Source: Candidatus Pyrohabitans jungbluthii
GTDB lineage: Archaea; Hydrothermarchaeota; Hydrothermarchaeia; Hydrothermarchaeales; BMS3B
Length of the DNA stretch: 64,000 bases
NCBI GenBank assembly: GCA_002010065.2
Contig: MTMD02000014.1
Span: 127,167 to 191,166 of the forward strand
Direction: 5' to 3'
The translations under genes were made by a program, and so were the position numbers. The notes beneath the pieces were generated by a model that was given only the letters and a program-made list of their open reading frames with translations, had not been told where the DNA came from and did no database searches. This document shows, in pieces, positions 8,912-17,081 of the stretch. Position 1 is the stretch's first letter, and each line of letters starts with the position of its first letter.

Positions 8912-9392
8912 AGTCTACCCCAGCGAGGGCAGCAACTCTCTCGAGAAGTGGTACAGGATAAAGAACCCTCTCCGCGTGGTATTCAACTTTATTGTAATAT
9001 ACACCTGCCGCTTTGTGCCTTCGCTGGCGCTTAAGCGCGTGCTTTTGAGGCTAACTGGAATGAAGGTGGGGAAGAATGTCTCCATTGGCCTGGGTGCGAT
9101 GTTCGACATATTTTTCCCTGAGCTCATTGAGATTGGGGACAACTCAATAATAGGCTATAATGCAACGTTGCTCGCGCATGAGTTTCTCGTCAATGAGTGG
9201 CGCAGGGGCAAGGTGAAGGTGGGAAAAAACGTTATGATCGGCGCCAACAGTTTAGTGCTGCCTGGCGTGGAGATTGGCGACGGCGCTACCGTGGCGGCGT
9301 GCTCCCTTGTTAATAGGGACATTCCCCCAGGCGCTTTTGTGGGAGGCGTGCCCGCGAGAGTGCTGAGAGGCGAGAGCGATGAAACGCTATGA
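8898..9392 (+). CDS. Hexapeptide-repeat acyltransferase
   Basis: A 164-residue protein of the LbH/LacA-like acyltransferase family. Left-handed helix hexapeptides are visible (VGKNVSIGLGAMFDI, IGDNSIIGYNATLLAHE, VGKNVMIGANSLVLPGVEIG) and the end reads VPARVLRG, as in O-acetyltransferases. A hydrophobic N-terminal stretch (about residues 24-45) suggests membrane association. I chose the ATG at 8898 rather than an upstream TTG at 8886. It overlaps the previous gene by 14 bases and the next gene overlaps it in turn, so they are translationally coupled. The acyl acceptor is unknown. Confidence 0.8.
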   Translation: MRRIEVYPSEGSNSLEKWYRIKNPLRVVFNFIVIYTCRFVPSLALKRVLLRLTGMKVGKNVSIGLGAMFDIFFPELIEIGDNSIIGYNATLLAHEFLVNEWRRGKVKVGKNVMIGANSLVLPGVEIGDGATVAACSLVNRDIPPGAFVGGVPARVLRGESDETL

Positions 9393-10008
9393 TGCGCTTG
9401 TGCTCGCGGTTGCAGTAATCAACATTGCAGGCACAGCCTTTGGCTTTTACTACTACCGCAATATGTTCGCGCTTTTTCCTGCGAAGCTCTGGATTTTTAT
9501 ACCAGATTCGCCCCTCGCCACGCTCTTCTTCGCTTTCTCCCTCTTCCTCATCTACCTTAAAAAGCGCGTCGACGCATTCTACCTCGTGGCGATGGCGCAG
9601 AGCATGAAGTATGGCTTCTGGACAATGTTTGTCATTCTCTACTTCAGCGACTACTTCCTCGCCCCCTACCATCGATACTACTATTACCTCATGTTTGTGC
9701 TGCACTTTGGGATGCTGATTCAGCCGGCGCTTATACTGCATAAGGTCAGAATCACCAGGCGGGAGCTCGCTATAGCCACCGCGTGGCTGGCGCTCAACGA
9801 CTATTTCGACTACCTTCGCAACACCAATCCGCTGGTTATCTATGCCTTTCCTGCAAACAAGCTGGTGCTAACAGGTGTGGTCACCTTCCTCGCCGGTATG
9901 GCGATTCTGGCTGTGCTCTATATTCTGGCGCGGAGGAAGGAGGTGTTCGCTTCCTTCTGGGCGAGGATTGAGGGTGGGGGCTGCAGCCCCTCTTCATTTA
10001 TGCGGTAG
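9379..10008 (+). CDS. DUF1405 membrane protein
   Basis: A 209-residue polytopic membrane protein with about six hydrophobic helices, matching DUF1405: the early NIAGTAFGFYYY, LWIFIPDSPLATLFFA, YGFWTMFVILYF and LNDYFDYLRNTNPLV segments are characteristic. Function is unknown. It overlaps the acyltransferase by 14 bases, which implies a shared envelope or lipid role. Its last 11 bases overlap the 3' end of the convergent FTR1 gene. Confidence 0.8.
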   Translation: MKRYDALVLAVAVINIAGTAFGFYYYRNMFALFPAKLWIFIPDSPLATLFFAFSLFLIYLKKRVDAFYLVAMAQSMKYGFWTMFVILYFSDYFLAPYHRYYYYLMFVLHFGMLIQPALILHKVRITRRELAIATAWLALNDYFDYLRNTNPLVIYAFPANKLVLTGVVTFLAGMAILAVLYILARRKEVFASFWARIEGGGCSPSSFMR

Positions 10009-10849
10009 TCGTCTTCCTAGGCTCTGCTCTGGAATCCCCGGAATAAGCCAGGTAGATTGCCGGCAGCGCTACCGCAAGGTAGGCGAGGTGCACTATTACG
10101 CGGAGCCACTCGGCTTTGACGGTGTACCCGAAGAGCACCGCAAGCACGCTCCCCACCAAGCCCTTGTGGTGAAGCAGCGAGCCCTTCTCTATGCCTAGGT
10201 CGTAGGCGGGCTCACCCAGCCAGCCGAGCTCAATACCCTCTTCTTCAGCATACTCAATGAGCTCGTGCACCCCATAGCCAGCGAGCCCGCCTGCAATGAG
10301 TATCAGCATGATGCTGGAGTAGTAGAAGAACCTCTTTATGGGGAAGCTCATTCCAAGAGAGAAAATTCCATAGGCTAGGAGAAGGGCAACCGCAGTGCCA
10401 ACTATGGCTCCTATACCAGTGCCTGTGAAATCTCTGGCTGCGAAGGGCGTTAAGAAGAGCACCGTCTCAATGACCTCCCGTACCACGAATATAAAGGAAG
10501 CAAGAGCAACTGCGAGATGGCTCCTGCTGGATGCCACCTTTTTCTCTACCTCTCTCTTAATCTCCCTGCCCTTGGTTGCCATCCAGTATACCATGTAGGT
10601 TAGAACAGCCACAGCAGTGAGGGAGGCTATGCCCTCAAAGAGCTCCTTCTTGCCCTCACCGAGACCGCCGTAAATGAGGGCAACCGCAAGAGCTATGGCT
10701 GCGCCTGCCAATAGCGCTCCCACAGCGCCATACACAGCACTCTTTACGTACTCCTCTCTTCCGGTTCTCTTGAGGTACATAACGAGTATCATAACCAGCA
10801 GCAGTGCCTCAAAAGCTTCCCTGAAGGTTATTACAAACTGTCCCAGCAT
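9998..10849 (-). CDS. FTR1-family iron permease
   Basis: A 283-residue seven-helix membrane protein. Both REXXE iron-ligand motifs are present: REAFE at residues 10-14 and REVIE at 124-128. The family takes up iron across the cytoplasmic membrane. The ATG has a GAGGTGATGG ribosome site. The promoter carries two TTAGG/CCTAA-type boxes flanking the TATA element, matching the DtxR-type repressor encoded 0.5 kb upstream, so iron-dependent repression is likely. No periplasmic peroxidase or cupredoxin partner is visible here. Confidence 0.9.
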   Translation of the reverse strand: MLGQFVITFREAFEALLLVMILVMYLKRTGREEYVKSAVYGAVGALLAGAAIALAVALIYGGLGEGKKELFEGIASLTAVAVLTYMVYWMATKGREIKREVEKKVASSRSHLAVALASFIFVVREVIETVLFLTPFAARDFTGTGIGAIVGTAVALLLAYGIFSLGMSFPIKRFFYYSSIMLILIAGGLAGYGVHELIEYAEEEGIELGWLGEPAYDLGIEKGSLLHHKGLVGSVLAVLFGYTVKAEWLRVIVHLAYLAVALPAIYLAYSGDSRAEPRKTTTA

Positions 10850-10862
10850 TTTCCATCACCTC

Positions 10863-10907
10863 AATTAGGCATACCTAATTTTAGGTTTATATGTAGGTTT
10901 CCCTAAT
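10863..10907 (-). promoter_or_regulatory. FTR1 promoter with two DtxR-type boxes
   Basis: A perfect inverted repeat AATTAGG-N4-CCTAATT at 10863-10880 sits over the expected transcription start. A second, weaker box (TAGG-N4-CCTA, 10894-10905) sits just upstream of the TATA-like TATAAA (10886-10892 on the minus strand). The centres are 28 bp apart. Flanking TATA and start site is a classic repressor layout. The motif equals the bacterial DtxR consensus core. Confidence 0.75.
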
Positions 10908-10911
10908 TCTG

Positions 10912-11292
10912 TTAGGTTTTCTGATTTTTTCCGCTCTCCTTCAGAATCGTGTACCCATAGGTTTCGCAGCGATACCTATCACCGCATCCCCTGCATTTTT
11001 CCATAGAAGGCTCTTTCTCCAGCCCAGCCAGGCACCTTCTCAGTGAAGATAGGCTGTGTCTGTGGATTCTGACTATCGGTATTCCCATGTCATCTGCTAT
11101 CTCCGTAGCCTTCTTAGCCATATTCGTGGAAACCATGCTGGTAAGCACCAGTATCAGATCGGCATTCTTGAGCTTATATTCCAGGTTTCCCCTCCATCTG
11201 CTAAAAATTTCCACGTCTATGCCAGATTCTGCAAATATCTCCCTGTAATGCTCTTTCATCCTCTGCATACCACCAATAAGAACTGCTTTCAT
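10912..11292 (-). CDS. DUF2325 protein
   Basis: A 126-residue protein beginning MKAVLIGGMQRMKEHYREI, typical of DUF2325: a small Rossmann-like fold with a C-terminal cysteine cluster (CRGCGDRYRCE). A longer reading frame extends to 11343, but the ATG at 11292 has a GGTGATT ribosome site and gives the family-like N-terminus. It lies between the DtxR-type repressor and FTR1 on the same strand. A TTAACCTAA half-operator and TATA-like element lie in the 57-base gap before it. A metal- or redox-sensing role is suggested by the cysteines and context only. Confidence 0.75.
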   Translation of the reverse strand: MKAVLIGGMQRMKEHYREIFAESGIDVEIFSRWRGNLEYKLKNADLILVLTSMVSTNMAKKATEIADDMGIPIVRIHRHSLSSLRRCLAGLEKEPSMEKCRGCGDRYRCETYGYTILKESGKNQKT

Positions 11293-11349
11293 ACAATCAC
11301 CATGTAATATTTTATTTTTTAGGTTAATAAATATATTTTCCAAAAATAA

Positions 11350-11721
11350 TTAGGTTCTGACTTTTCTAACAAAATTTTTTATACATTCGAGGGTTTCTAT
11401 GCTTATGATGTGTTCTATTCGGTGGGCATCCTTTCTTGCAACTTCGGGCGGGACCTCCATTATCTCTAGGAGCTTCACTATCGCTTCGTGTCTGTCTTTG
11501 ATATTCCTGGCTATTTTCTCCCCCTCCTCGGTTAAAGATATATAGGCACGCTTTTCGTAAATCAACAGTCCCATTTTGCTCAGCTTGTGCACCATCTCCG
11601 TAACTGATGGTGGTTTCACATTTAGGGCGAGTGCTATATCTTTTATCCTGACATAACCTTTATCTCTTTTTATCTCATAAATAATCCTCAGATAATCCTC
11701 TGCCCTTCTGCTGAGCCTCAT
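11350..11721 (-). CDS. DtxR-family metal-dependent repressor
   Basis: A 123-residue regulator with an N-terminal winged helix (RIKDIALALNVKPPSVTEMV, about residues 27-46) and the metal-binding dimerisation domain, whose conserved DAHRIEHIIS is at about 99-108. It lacks the C-terminal SH3-like domain of the longer IdeR type, so it resembles the short MntR/archaeal forms. I prefer the ATG at 11721 to a GTG six bases upstream because of a GGTG site. Three adjacent operator palindromes lie just upstream, so autoregulation is likely. It probably also controls FTR1 and DUF2325. Confidence 0.9.
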   Translation of the reverse strand: MRLSRRAEDYLRIIYEIKRDKGYVRIKDIALALNVKPPSVTEMVHKLSKMGLLIYEKRAYISLTEEGEKIARNIKDRHEAIVKLLEIMEVPPEVARKDAHRIEHIISIETLECIKNFVRKVRT

Positions 11722-11733
11722 GCACACACCAAT

Positions 11734-11776
11734 TTAGGTTAACCTAATTAGGAATTCCTAAATTAGGAATTCCTAA
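11734..11776 (-). promoter_or_regulatory. Three tandem DtxR-type operator palindromes
   Basis: Three perfect 14-bp palindromes lie almost end to end: TTAGGTTAACCTAA (11734-11747), TTAGGAATTCCTAA (11748-11761) and TTAGGAATTCCTAA (11763-11776). Centre spacings are 14 and 15 bp. They lie between the repressor start and its TATA-like element (about 11785-11797), covering the expected transcription start. The divergent radical SAM promoter is about 45 bases away. Confidence 0.85.
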
Positions 11777-11846
11777 ATTAGGTGTTTAAATATTTTTGCC
11801 TAAATTCTTCCCCAAATTTTATAACCCAAGCTGGGCAGGAATACTC

Positions 11847-14021
11847 ATGGGTAAAAGGATTGCCTTTTTCATGGACTATGATAAGTACGGTCGCGAAGAG
11901 GCGCCGGCGATACTCCAGTTCATTCAGACGCTGCGCAATTATGGTCACGACGTTGATTTCATGACCTCTGAGAGGGAGCTTCTGGAGAGGCTTCCTCAGG
12001 GTTATGACGTGGTGGCACTCTCTGCATTCAGCAGCTTGGAGTTGAGAGACATACTTAAAACGGCGATAAGGGTTAAGCAGGCGGATTCTCGCGTGGTTAA
12101 CGTACTCGGCGGGCACGGCGTTGTTGAGAACGCTTCAAAGCTAATCCTCGCCACGGGCATAGATGCAGTTGTGGAAGGCGAGGCAGAGAACACCTTTCCT
12201 TTGATGCTTAAGCACCTGGAGAAAGCTAAGCAGAGTATGAGCTTACCTCCGCGTCATGCCTCCTTATCCCTGCGTGCGGAAAAGCTTGCCTACCTAGATG
12301 AAGAGGCGGTTGAGCTTCTCAGAAAAAACGAGTTCAGGAGCCCTGTTACTGAGGAGAAGGCAGAAGAGATTCTTGGTGAGCATTTTACGAGGAGGATAAA
12401 CTACCGCGGGAAGGAGCTTGAGATAGAGGTTCCCATCACAGGGGTTTATGTAAAAACCCGTGAGGGCAAGGTGTTCTACTCGGGCTCAGCCCACGATGAG
12501 GAGGTCATAGATAGAGCGTACAGAAGGAACGAGGAGCGTCTCGGCAATGCTATATCCAAGCGTGAGTTTTCTCGTTTCATCCACGCCCACCCCACAAGGC
12601 AGGAGCTGGAGGAGAACTTCACAGGCTACCCCTGGGATATCGTCGAAGCGAAAGGGTGGCGTGCCTTAAGCCTGTACCTGCAGCGGGGGTGCAACTGGGG
12701 CAGGTGCGAGTACTGCAGCATAACCACGCCAGCGGGGCGAAGCATAAGCGTGGAGAAAGTGGTGGCGCTTCTCAAAGAAGCAACGGAGCATGGCATAGCT
12801 CAGGTAACCTTTGACGACGACCAGTTTGTGCAGAATGAGCGCTGGGTGGCTGAGCTGTGCAGGGGTATTCTGAGGGAGGAGCTCAACCGCAAGCTTAGGT
12901 TCGGGGCAATGCTGCGCGTCGACGCCGTGAGAGACCTCTCCCTGCTCAGGCTGATGAAGCAAGCTGGCTTTGCAAAGGTTCAGGTAGGTTTGGAGAGCCT
13001 TGTGCCGGAGAAGATTGCGTACTTCAGAAAAACCCTGCCCGGGAGGGAGGAGGAGTACATCCAGAAAGCCTTCGCTTTAATCAATGCATGCATGCGTGCT
13101 GGTTTAGATGTTGGAATCTTTGTGATAACCACAAGACCCAAGCAGAGAGAAGCCCTGGAGGAGGTGGCACGCGAAATTGAAGCCCTGCTCCAGCTTCTTC
13201 TCTCGCTCTACCGCACGCATCGCAGACTCCCCACAATAAGCTTCAACGACATGCTCATGGCATATCCTGGAGCGCCGCTGCTGAGGAAGGAGAAGTATAA
13301 GCGCATGCTTGTTCCAGTGGCGATCGCAAACGGCGAGCTTCTGACGCTGGAGGTGCCCTACATTTTCGAGCTAAAGAGCATGCAGCTTGCAAATTACCTG
13401 GCTATTCTAAGGGAGATGGCAAAGCGTAGAGGTATGCCCCCGGAGCAGTTAAACGAAACCCTGGAGCATTTTGAGGACCTCATCGCTGCGCTAAAGGTGG
13501 CGGCGGAGCACTTGGGAAGCGAGGTCTCAGCCTGCCTCGAATACCTCTCAGGCTTAAGTGAAGGCGAAAGGAGGGAGCTGGCACAGCTTTTGAATCTGGA
13601 TTCGCCCAACCTTGAAAAAGCCTTGCTCAGCGGTGCTGTGTCAATAGCCGAGCTAAAGCGCGCGGTTGAGCGCACAGGCGAGGAAAATCTCAGCATACTG
13701 TGCGAACGCCTCCCGACCAAGCTAAAAGAGGCAAGCACGAAGCTTGAGGAAAGGTGCAGGGAAATGGAGCACCTTCTCTATGCTCTGGAGAGTGAGGTTT
13801 ACATGATTGTGAAGACCCACCTCAGCAGGGTTAGAGCAGAGCTTCGCAGCCTTGAGCAGAGAGGCGAGGCATTTCATGAAAGTGTGCACAGAATAAGAGA
13901 GGAATCTCAGGAGCTTCTCAACAAATACTACCCCTACTACCTTGCAAGAACCTCGCTTCAGAACCTGCTTGCGTGGCTTGAGGAGTACGAGAGGGTTACC
14001 CCTCCCTCTCAGAGGGGTTGA
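11847..14021 (+). CDS. B12-binding-domain radical SAM protein
   Basis: A 724-residue protein. Residues 1-130 look like a cobalamin-binding domain (YDVVALSAFSSLELRDI, VLGGHGVVENASKLILATG, VEGEAENTF). The radical SAM core follows with RGCNWGRCEYC, a Cx4Cx2C cluster motif rather than Cx3Cx2C. The last ~200 residues are helical and partly coiled coil, unlike most relatives. A TATA-like TTTTATAA lies 24-30 bases before the ATG, so the mRNA is probably leaderless; the longer frame from 11796 is less likely. The substrate is unknown. The 3' end overlaps the convergent gene by 26 bases. Confidence 0.8.
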   Translation: MGKRIAFFMDYDKYGREEAPAILQFIQTLRNYGHDVDFMTSERELLERLPQGYDVVALSAFSSLELRDILKTAIRVKQADSRVVNVLGGHGVVENASKLILATGIDAVVEGEAENTFPLMLKHLEKAKQSMSLPPRHASLSLRAEKLAYLDEEAVELLRKNEFRSPVTEEKAEEILGEHFTRRINYRGKELEIEVPITGVYVKTREGKVFYSGSAHDEEVIDRAYRRNEERLGNAISKREFSRFIHAHPTRQELEENFTGYPWDIVEAKGWRALSLYLQRGCNWGRCEYCSITTPAGRSISVEKVVALLKEATEHGIAQVTFDDDQFVQNERWVAELCRGILREELNRKLRFGAMLRVDAVRDLSLLRLMKQAGFAKVQVGLESLVPEKIAYFRKTLPGREEEYIQKAFALINACMRAGLDVGIFVITTRPKQREALEEVAREIEALLQLLLSLYRTHRRLPTISFNDMLMAYPGAPLLRKEKYKRMLVPVAIANGELLTLEVPYIFELKSMQLANYLAILREMAKRRGMPPEQLNETLEHFEDLIAALKVAAEHLGSEVSACLEYLSGLSEGERRELAQLLNLDSPNLEKALLSGAVSIAELKRAVERTGEENLSILCERLPTKLKEASTKLEERCREMEHLLYALESEVYMIVKTHLSRVRAELRSLEQRGEAFHESVHRIREESQELLNKYYPYYLARTSLQNLLAWLEEYERVTPPSQRG

Positions 14022-14565
14022 GTTCATGAATTCCCATCTTCTCTAACTCGCGCTTTATCAGCTCCACGGGAATGCTGCCCACGAAGCGCAGCCTGCCGTT
14101 TATTGTCACCATGGTTGTGGGGCCACTCTTCTCCAGTTGTTCTTTCACCTCGGGGTACTTCTCAACGTCGTCGCTCATTATGTCAACCCAGCTAACCTTA
14201 ATCCTGCCCTTGCCGTACTTCTTGTCCATGAAGTTCTGAAGCACCTCCGCGTCCAAATCTATGCTCTCTGGCAGGTCGCACAGCCCGTCTTCTTCGCAGT
14301 TGTAGGGTATTAGAGTGCCGAAGATGATAATCTCAGCCTGCGTAGCCTGCTCTTCCTCTTCCAGCTCTCCCGCAAAGGCTTTGCGGTAGTCTATCTTCCA
14401 TACCCCTTGCTCCCTCGCCTCAAAAGTGGGGCAGCTTCTCTCCTTCCACTTGTGTATTACCCACTTCTGGTTGAACTCATCAAACTCAGCGCCGAAGCAG
14501 GGTCTCCTCGTATGAATGCAAAGCTCCTCTTGCTCAGGGTCGTGATACTTGCACTCTCCAAGCAT
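13996..14565 (-). CDS. Cysteine-rich protein with thioredoxin-like C-terminus, unknown
   Basis: A 189-residue protein I do not recognise by name. The N-terminus has cysteines at 5, 16 and 23 (ECKYHD, CIHTRRPC), and another sits in RSCPTFEA. The C-terminal half (about 78-180: IIIFGTLIPYNCEEDGLCDL, then GPTTMVTINGRLRFVGSI) has the beta-alpha-beta pattern and cis-proline-like PTTMV of thioredoxin/YuzD-type folds, without a clean CxxC. A redox role is a guess. It converges on and overlaps the radical SAM gene by 26 bases. Confidence 0.55.
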   Translation of the reverse strand: MLGECKYHDPEQEELCIHTRRPCFGAEFDEFNQKWVIHKWKERSCPTFEAREQGVWKIDYRKAFAGELEEEEQATQAEIIIFGTLIPYNCEEDGLCDLPESIDLDAEVLQNFMDKKYGKGRIKVSWVDIMSDDVEKYPEVKEQLEKSGPTTMVTINGRLRFVGSIPVELIKRELEKMGIHELNPSEREG

Positions 14566-14749
14566 AACAATCTCCTCGTGTCTGCGAACAGGTTAACGAT
14601 TTTATCCAAATTGGTAGTGGTGGTGTGTGCATGGGCGCAGCAGCGCTATCTCGGAGGTATATACTCTATATAGCTTATTTACATTATTTGGAAAAAACAT
14701 AAATATCTCTCCCATGAGTTAATAGTAACCCACAGAGGCGAGGCAATAC

Positions 14750-15166
14750 ATGCGTATTCTCGTAGCAATCGATGGTTCCCGAGATTCGCGAAAGGCTCTG
14801 CGTTTTGCTTTGAAGCTCGCGAAGGATAGTGGTTACTCTATCTCCCTACTTCACGTTGTGCCAAAGCTTCCAACCACGAAGGAAGAAGTAATACGCCTGA
14901 TAAAGGAGGAGATAGGCTCCCCCGAGGAGGCTGGCAAGCGATACCTTGAGGAGGCAAAGAAAATCGCAGAAGAGGAAGGTGTGCAAGTGCAGGAGGTTAT
15001 TCTAAAAGAGGGCAATCCTGTGGAGGAGATTCTTAAGGCAGAGAAGGGCTATGATTTAGTGGTGGTTGGTTCTCGGGGTATGGGCAGGGTGGACAGACTT
15101 CTCCTGGGCAGTGTTTCCTCCAAGCTGGTGGTTGCCTCTTCAAAGCCGGTGCTGGTGGTGAGGTAG
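14750..15166 (+). CDS. Universal stress protein (UspA family)
   Basis: A 138-residue UspA-fold protein starting MRILVAIDGSRDSRKAL, with the ATP-binding signature G-x2-G-x9-G-S visible as GSRGMGRVDRLLLGS near residues 107-121. This implies an ATP-binding member. The ATG has a GAGGCGAGG site, and a TATA-like CATAAATAT lies about 50 bases upstream. It leads a cluster whose next genes are a two-helix protein, PiT phosphate permease and a PhoU-like protein, each separated by no more than three bases, so it may modulate phosphate transport. Confidence 0.93.
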   Translation: MRILVAIDGSRDSRKALRFALKLAKDSGYSISLLHVVPKLPTTKEEVIRLIKEEIGSPEEAGKRYLEEAKKIAEEEGVQVQEVILKEGNPVEEILKAEKGYDLVVVGSRGMGRVDRLLLGSVSSKLVVASSKPVLVVR

Positions 15167-15168
15167 GC

Positions 15169-15357
15169 ATGGGCGTAACCGCTAACCCTGTGACGATAAC
15201 TTGGGTTGTTGGCATTGGTTTAGCGGCGCTTATTGCAAGTGCTCTCTTGCTGAACGAGCGCACCCGTGAGTGGAGTGATAACAAAATCTTCTTCACATCC
15301 ATGATAACGAGCCTATCTCTTGTACTGCTGTTTCTAAAACTCACAGGGAGGATTTAG
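15169..15357 (+). CDS. Small two-helix membrane protein
   Basis: A 62-residue protein with two hydrophobic helices (about residues 7-28 and 41-58) joined by a charged loop (NERTREWSDNK). I know no named family. It lies two bases after the UspA stop and three bases before the phosphate permease, on the same strand, so it is probably a small subunit or regulator of that transporter. A GGAGG near its 3' end also serves as the ribosome site of the permease. Confidence 0.65.
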   Translation: MGVTANPVTITWVVGIGLAALIASALLLNERTREWSDNKIFFTSMITSLSLVLLFLKLTGRI

Positions 15358-15360
15358 AGC

Positions 15361-16395
15361 TTGGACGTAATACTAACACCCTTCCTCATTGCAGCCCTGC
15401 TTGCCGGGCTTTACATGGCCTGGAACATAGGAGCGAACGATGTCGCCAACGCTATGGGCACCAGTGTTGGCTCTCGCGCAATAACCTACAGGCAGGCGAT
15501 ACTCATTGCCGCGATCTTTGAGTTCGGTGGCGCCGTGGTTTTCGGGAAGCATGTCACGGAGACGATACGCAAGGGCATTGTCGACCCGAAGTACTTCACC
15601 TCACCGGAGGTGCTTGCGTTTGGAGCCTTCGCAGCTCTTGTCGCTGCCGGGATATGGCTCACCATCGCAACATGGGCGAGGCTTCCTGTCTCTACGACGC
15701 ACAGCATCGTCGGAGCCATGGCGGGTTTTGGCATCGCGGCCCAGGGTTTAGGCGTGGTGAACTGGGGCAAGATGAGCAAAATCGTTGCAAGCTGGATCGT
15801 ATCGCCGATTGTAGGTGCCCTTGTGGCCTTCATTCTCTTCACAGGCATGCGCCACTTCCTGCTTAAGAAGGTGGACGACAGGCAGCGGGTGGAGAGGATT
15901 TTCGGGAAGTTTCAGATAATGACTGCTTGCTTTGTGGCATTCGCCCATGGAAGCAACGACGTCGCCAATGCCGTAGGCCCCCTTGCAGCAGCGCTCACCT
16001 TCTCTCAGGGAACAGCCGTAGAGGTGGCTGCAAAGCTTCCTGTACCCAAGTGGCTTCTCGCTTTTGGTGGCTTTGGTATAGTTCTGGGTCTTGCAACCTG
16101 GGGGTATCGCGTAATGGGTACAATAGGCGAGAGGGTTACGCAGATTACGCCAACCCGCGGCTTTACCGCAGAATTCAGCGCCGCAAGCGTTGTGCTGGCG
16201 AATTCGCAGATAGGCATGCCCATATCTACGACACATACGCTTGTGGGCTGCGTTATAGGCGTAGGTTTAGCTCGTGGAATAAAGGCATTAAATTTAAAAA
16301 TAATCAGGGATATAATTTTATCCTGGTTAGCAACAGTACCTTTCGCTGCCCTTGTGGCGGCGATTACATTTAAGGTGTTGATGTACCTGAGGTGA
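15361..16395 (+). CDS. pit: PiT-family inorganic phosphate transporter
   Basis: A 344-residue permease with the two inverted PiT signatures: GANDVANAMGTSVGS near residues 24-38 and GSNDVANAVGPLAA near 198-211, plus two STTHS/STTHT turns. It is a low-affinity phosphate:cation symporter in the cytoplasmic membrane. It starts at TTG with GGAGG ten bases upstream; there is no ATG in a sensible place. The stop overlaps the GTG start of the DUF47 gene (GTGA), a usual pairing in which DUF47/PhoU proteins regulate PiT. Confidence 0.94.
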   Translation: MDVILTPFLIAALLAGLYMAWNIGANDVANAMGTSVGSRAITYRQAILIAAIFEFGGAVVFGKHVTETIRKGIVDPKYFTSPEVLAFGAFAALVAAGIWLTIATWARLPVSTTHSIVGAMAGFGIAAQGLGVVNWGKMSKIVASWIVSPIVGALVAFILFTGMRHFLLKKVDDRQRVERIFGKFQIMTACFVAFAHGSNDVANAVGPLAAALTFSQGTAVEVAAKLPVPKWLLAFGGFGIVLGLATWGYRVMGTIGERVTQITPTRGFTAEFSAASVVLANSQIGMPISTTHTLVGCVIGVGLARGIKALNLKIIRDIILSWLATVPFAALVAAITFKVLMYLR

Positions 16396-17072
16396 CCCAG
16401 TTGAGGAGTGTTCTTGGAATGTTTGCACCGTCGCCCTTTGAACCCCTGGAGGAGCATGTGAAGATAGTCAGACAGTGTTCTGACCTGTTTCGCGAGATGG
16501 TGGTTGCCTACCTTGACAAGGATTTCGAGAGGTCTGACAAGATAGCACTTCGTATATCTGAGCTGGAGCATGAGGCTGACAAGATAAAGAACCACATTCG
16601 GGAGCACCTCCCTAGGAGCATATTTATGCCTGTTGACAGGGGGGACTTTCTCAATTACTTGCGGGAGCAGGACCAGGTCGCTGACCGCCTTGAGGAGGTA
16701 GCGCTAACAATGAGCCTGCGCAGGACAGAGATTCCGGAAGAGCTCCGCGATGATTTTTTGGACATGGCGAAGAAGGTGTGCGACGTCGTTGATCTCGTAC
16801 CTTTAGCGGTTAGAAGCATGATTGAACTTCTTGAGTCGACGTTCCGGAAGAAGGACAGCAAGGTAAACCTGTACATTAGCCTGCTCAATGAAAAAGAGCA
16901 GCTCACTGACGACTTGGATTTGAAGATAAGGAAGCGCATCTTCGACATTGAGGACAAGCTAACCCATGGCGAACTATTCCACCTGATGCGCGTGGTCAAG
17001 CTCTTGGCTCGTGTCGCTGACCATGCTGAGAACTGCGGCGACCGCATGCGCGTGATGGTGGCCAGACTGTAG
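16392..17072 (+). CDS. DUF47/PhoU-like phosphate transport regulator
   Basis: A 226-residue all-helical protein of the DUF47 (TIGR00153) family, with MFAPSPFEPLEEHVKIV at the start and repeated ExxAD/HEADK metal-site motifs (ELEHEADKIKNHIREHLP, DQVADRLEEVA, VADHAENCGDRM), as in PhoU. It probably binds the cytosolic face of PiT. It starts at GTG, overlapping the pit stop codon, so the pair is translationally coupled. Confidence 0.9.
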   Translation: MTQLRSVLGMFAPSPFEPLEEHVKIVRQCSDLFREMVVAYLDKDFERSDKIALRISELEHEADKIKNHIREHLPRSIFMPVDRGDFLNYLREQDQVADRLEEVALTMSLRRTEIPEELRDDFLDMAKKVCDVVDLVPLAVRSMIELLESTFRKKDSKVNLYISLLNEKEQLTDDLDLKIRKRIFDIEDKLTHGELFHLMRVVKLLARVADHAENCGDRMRVMVARL

Positions 17073-17081
17073 GTGATGGAA

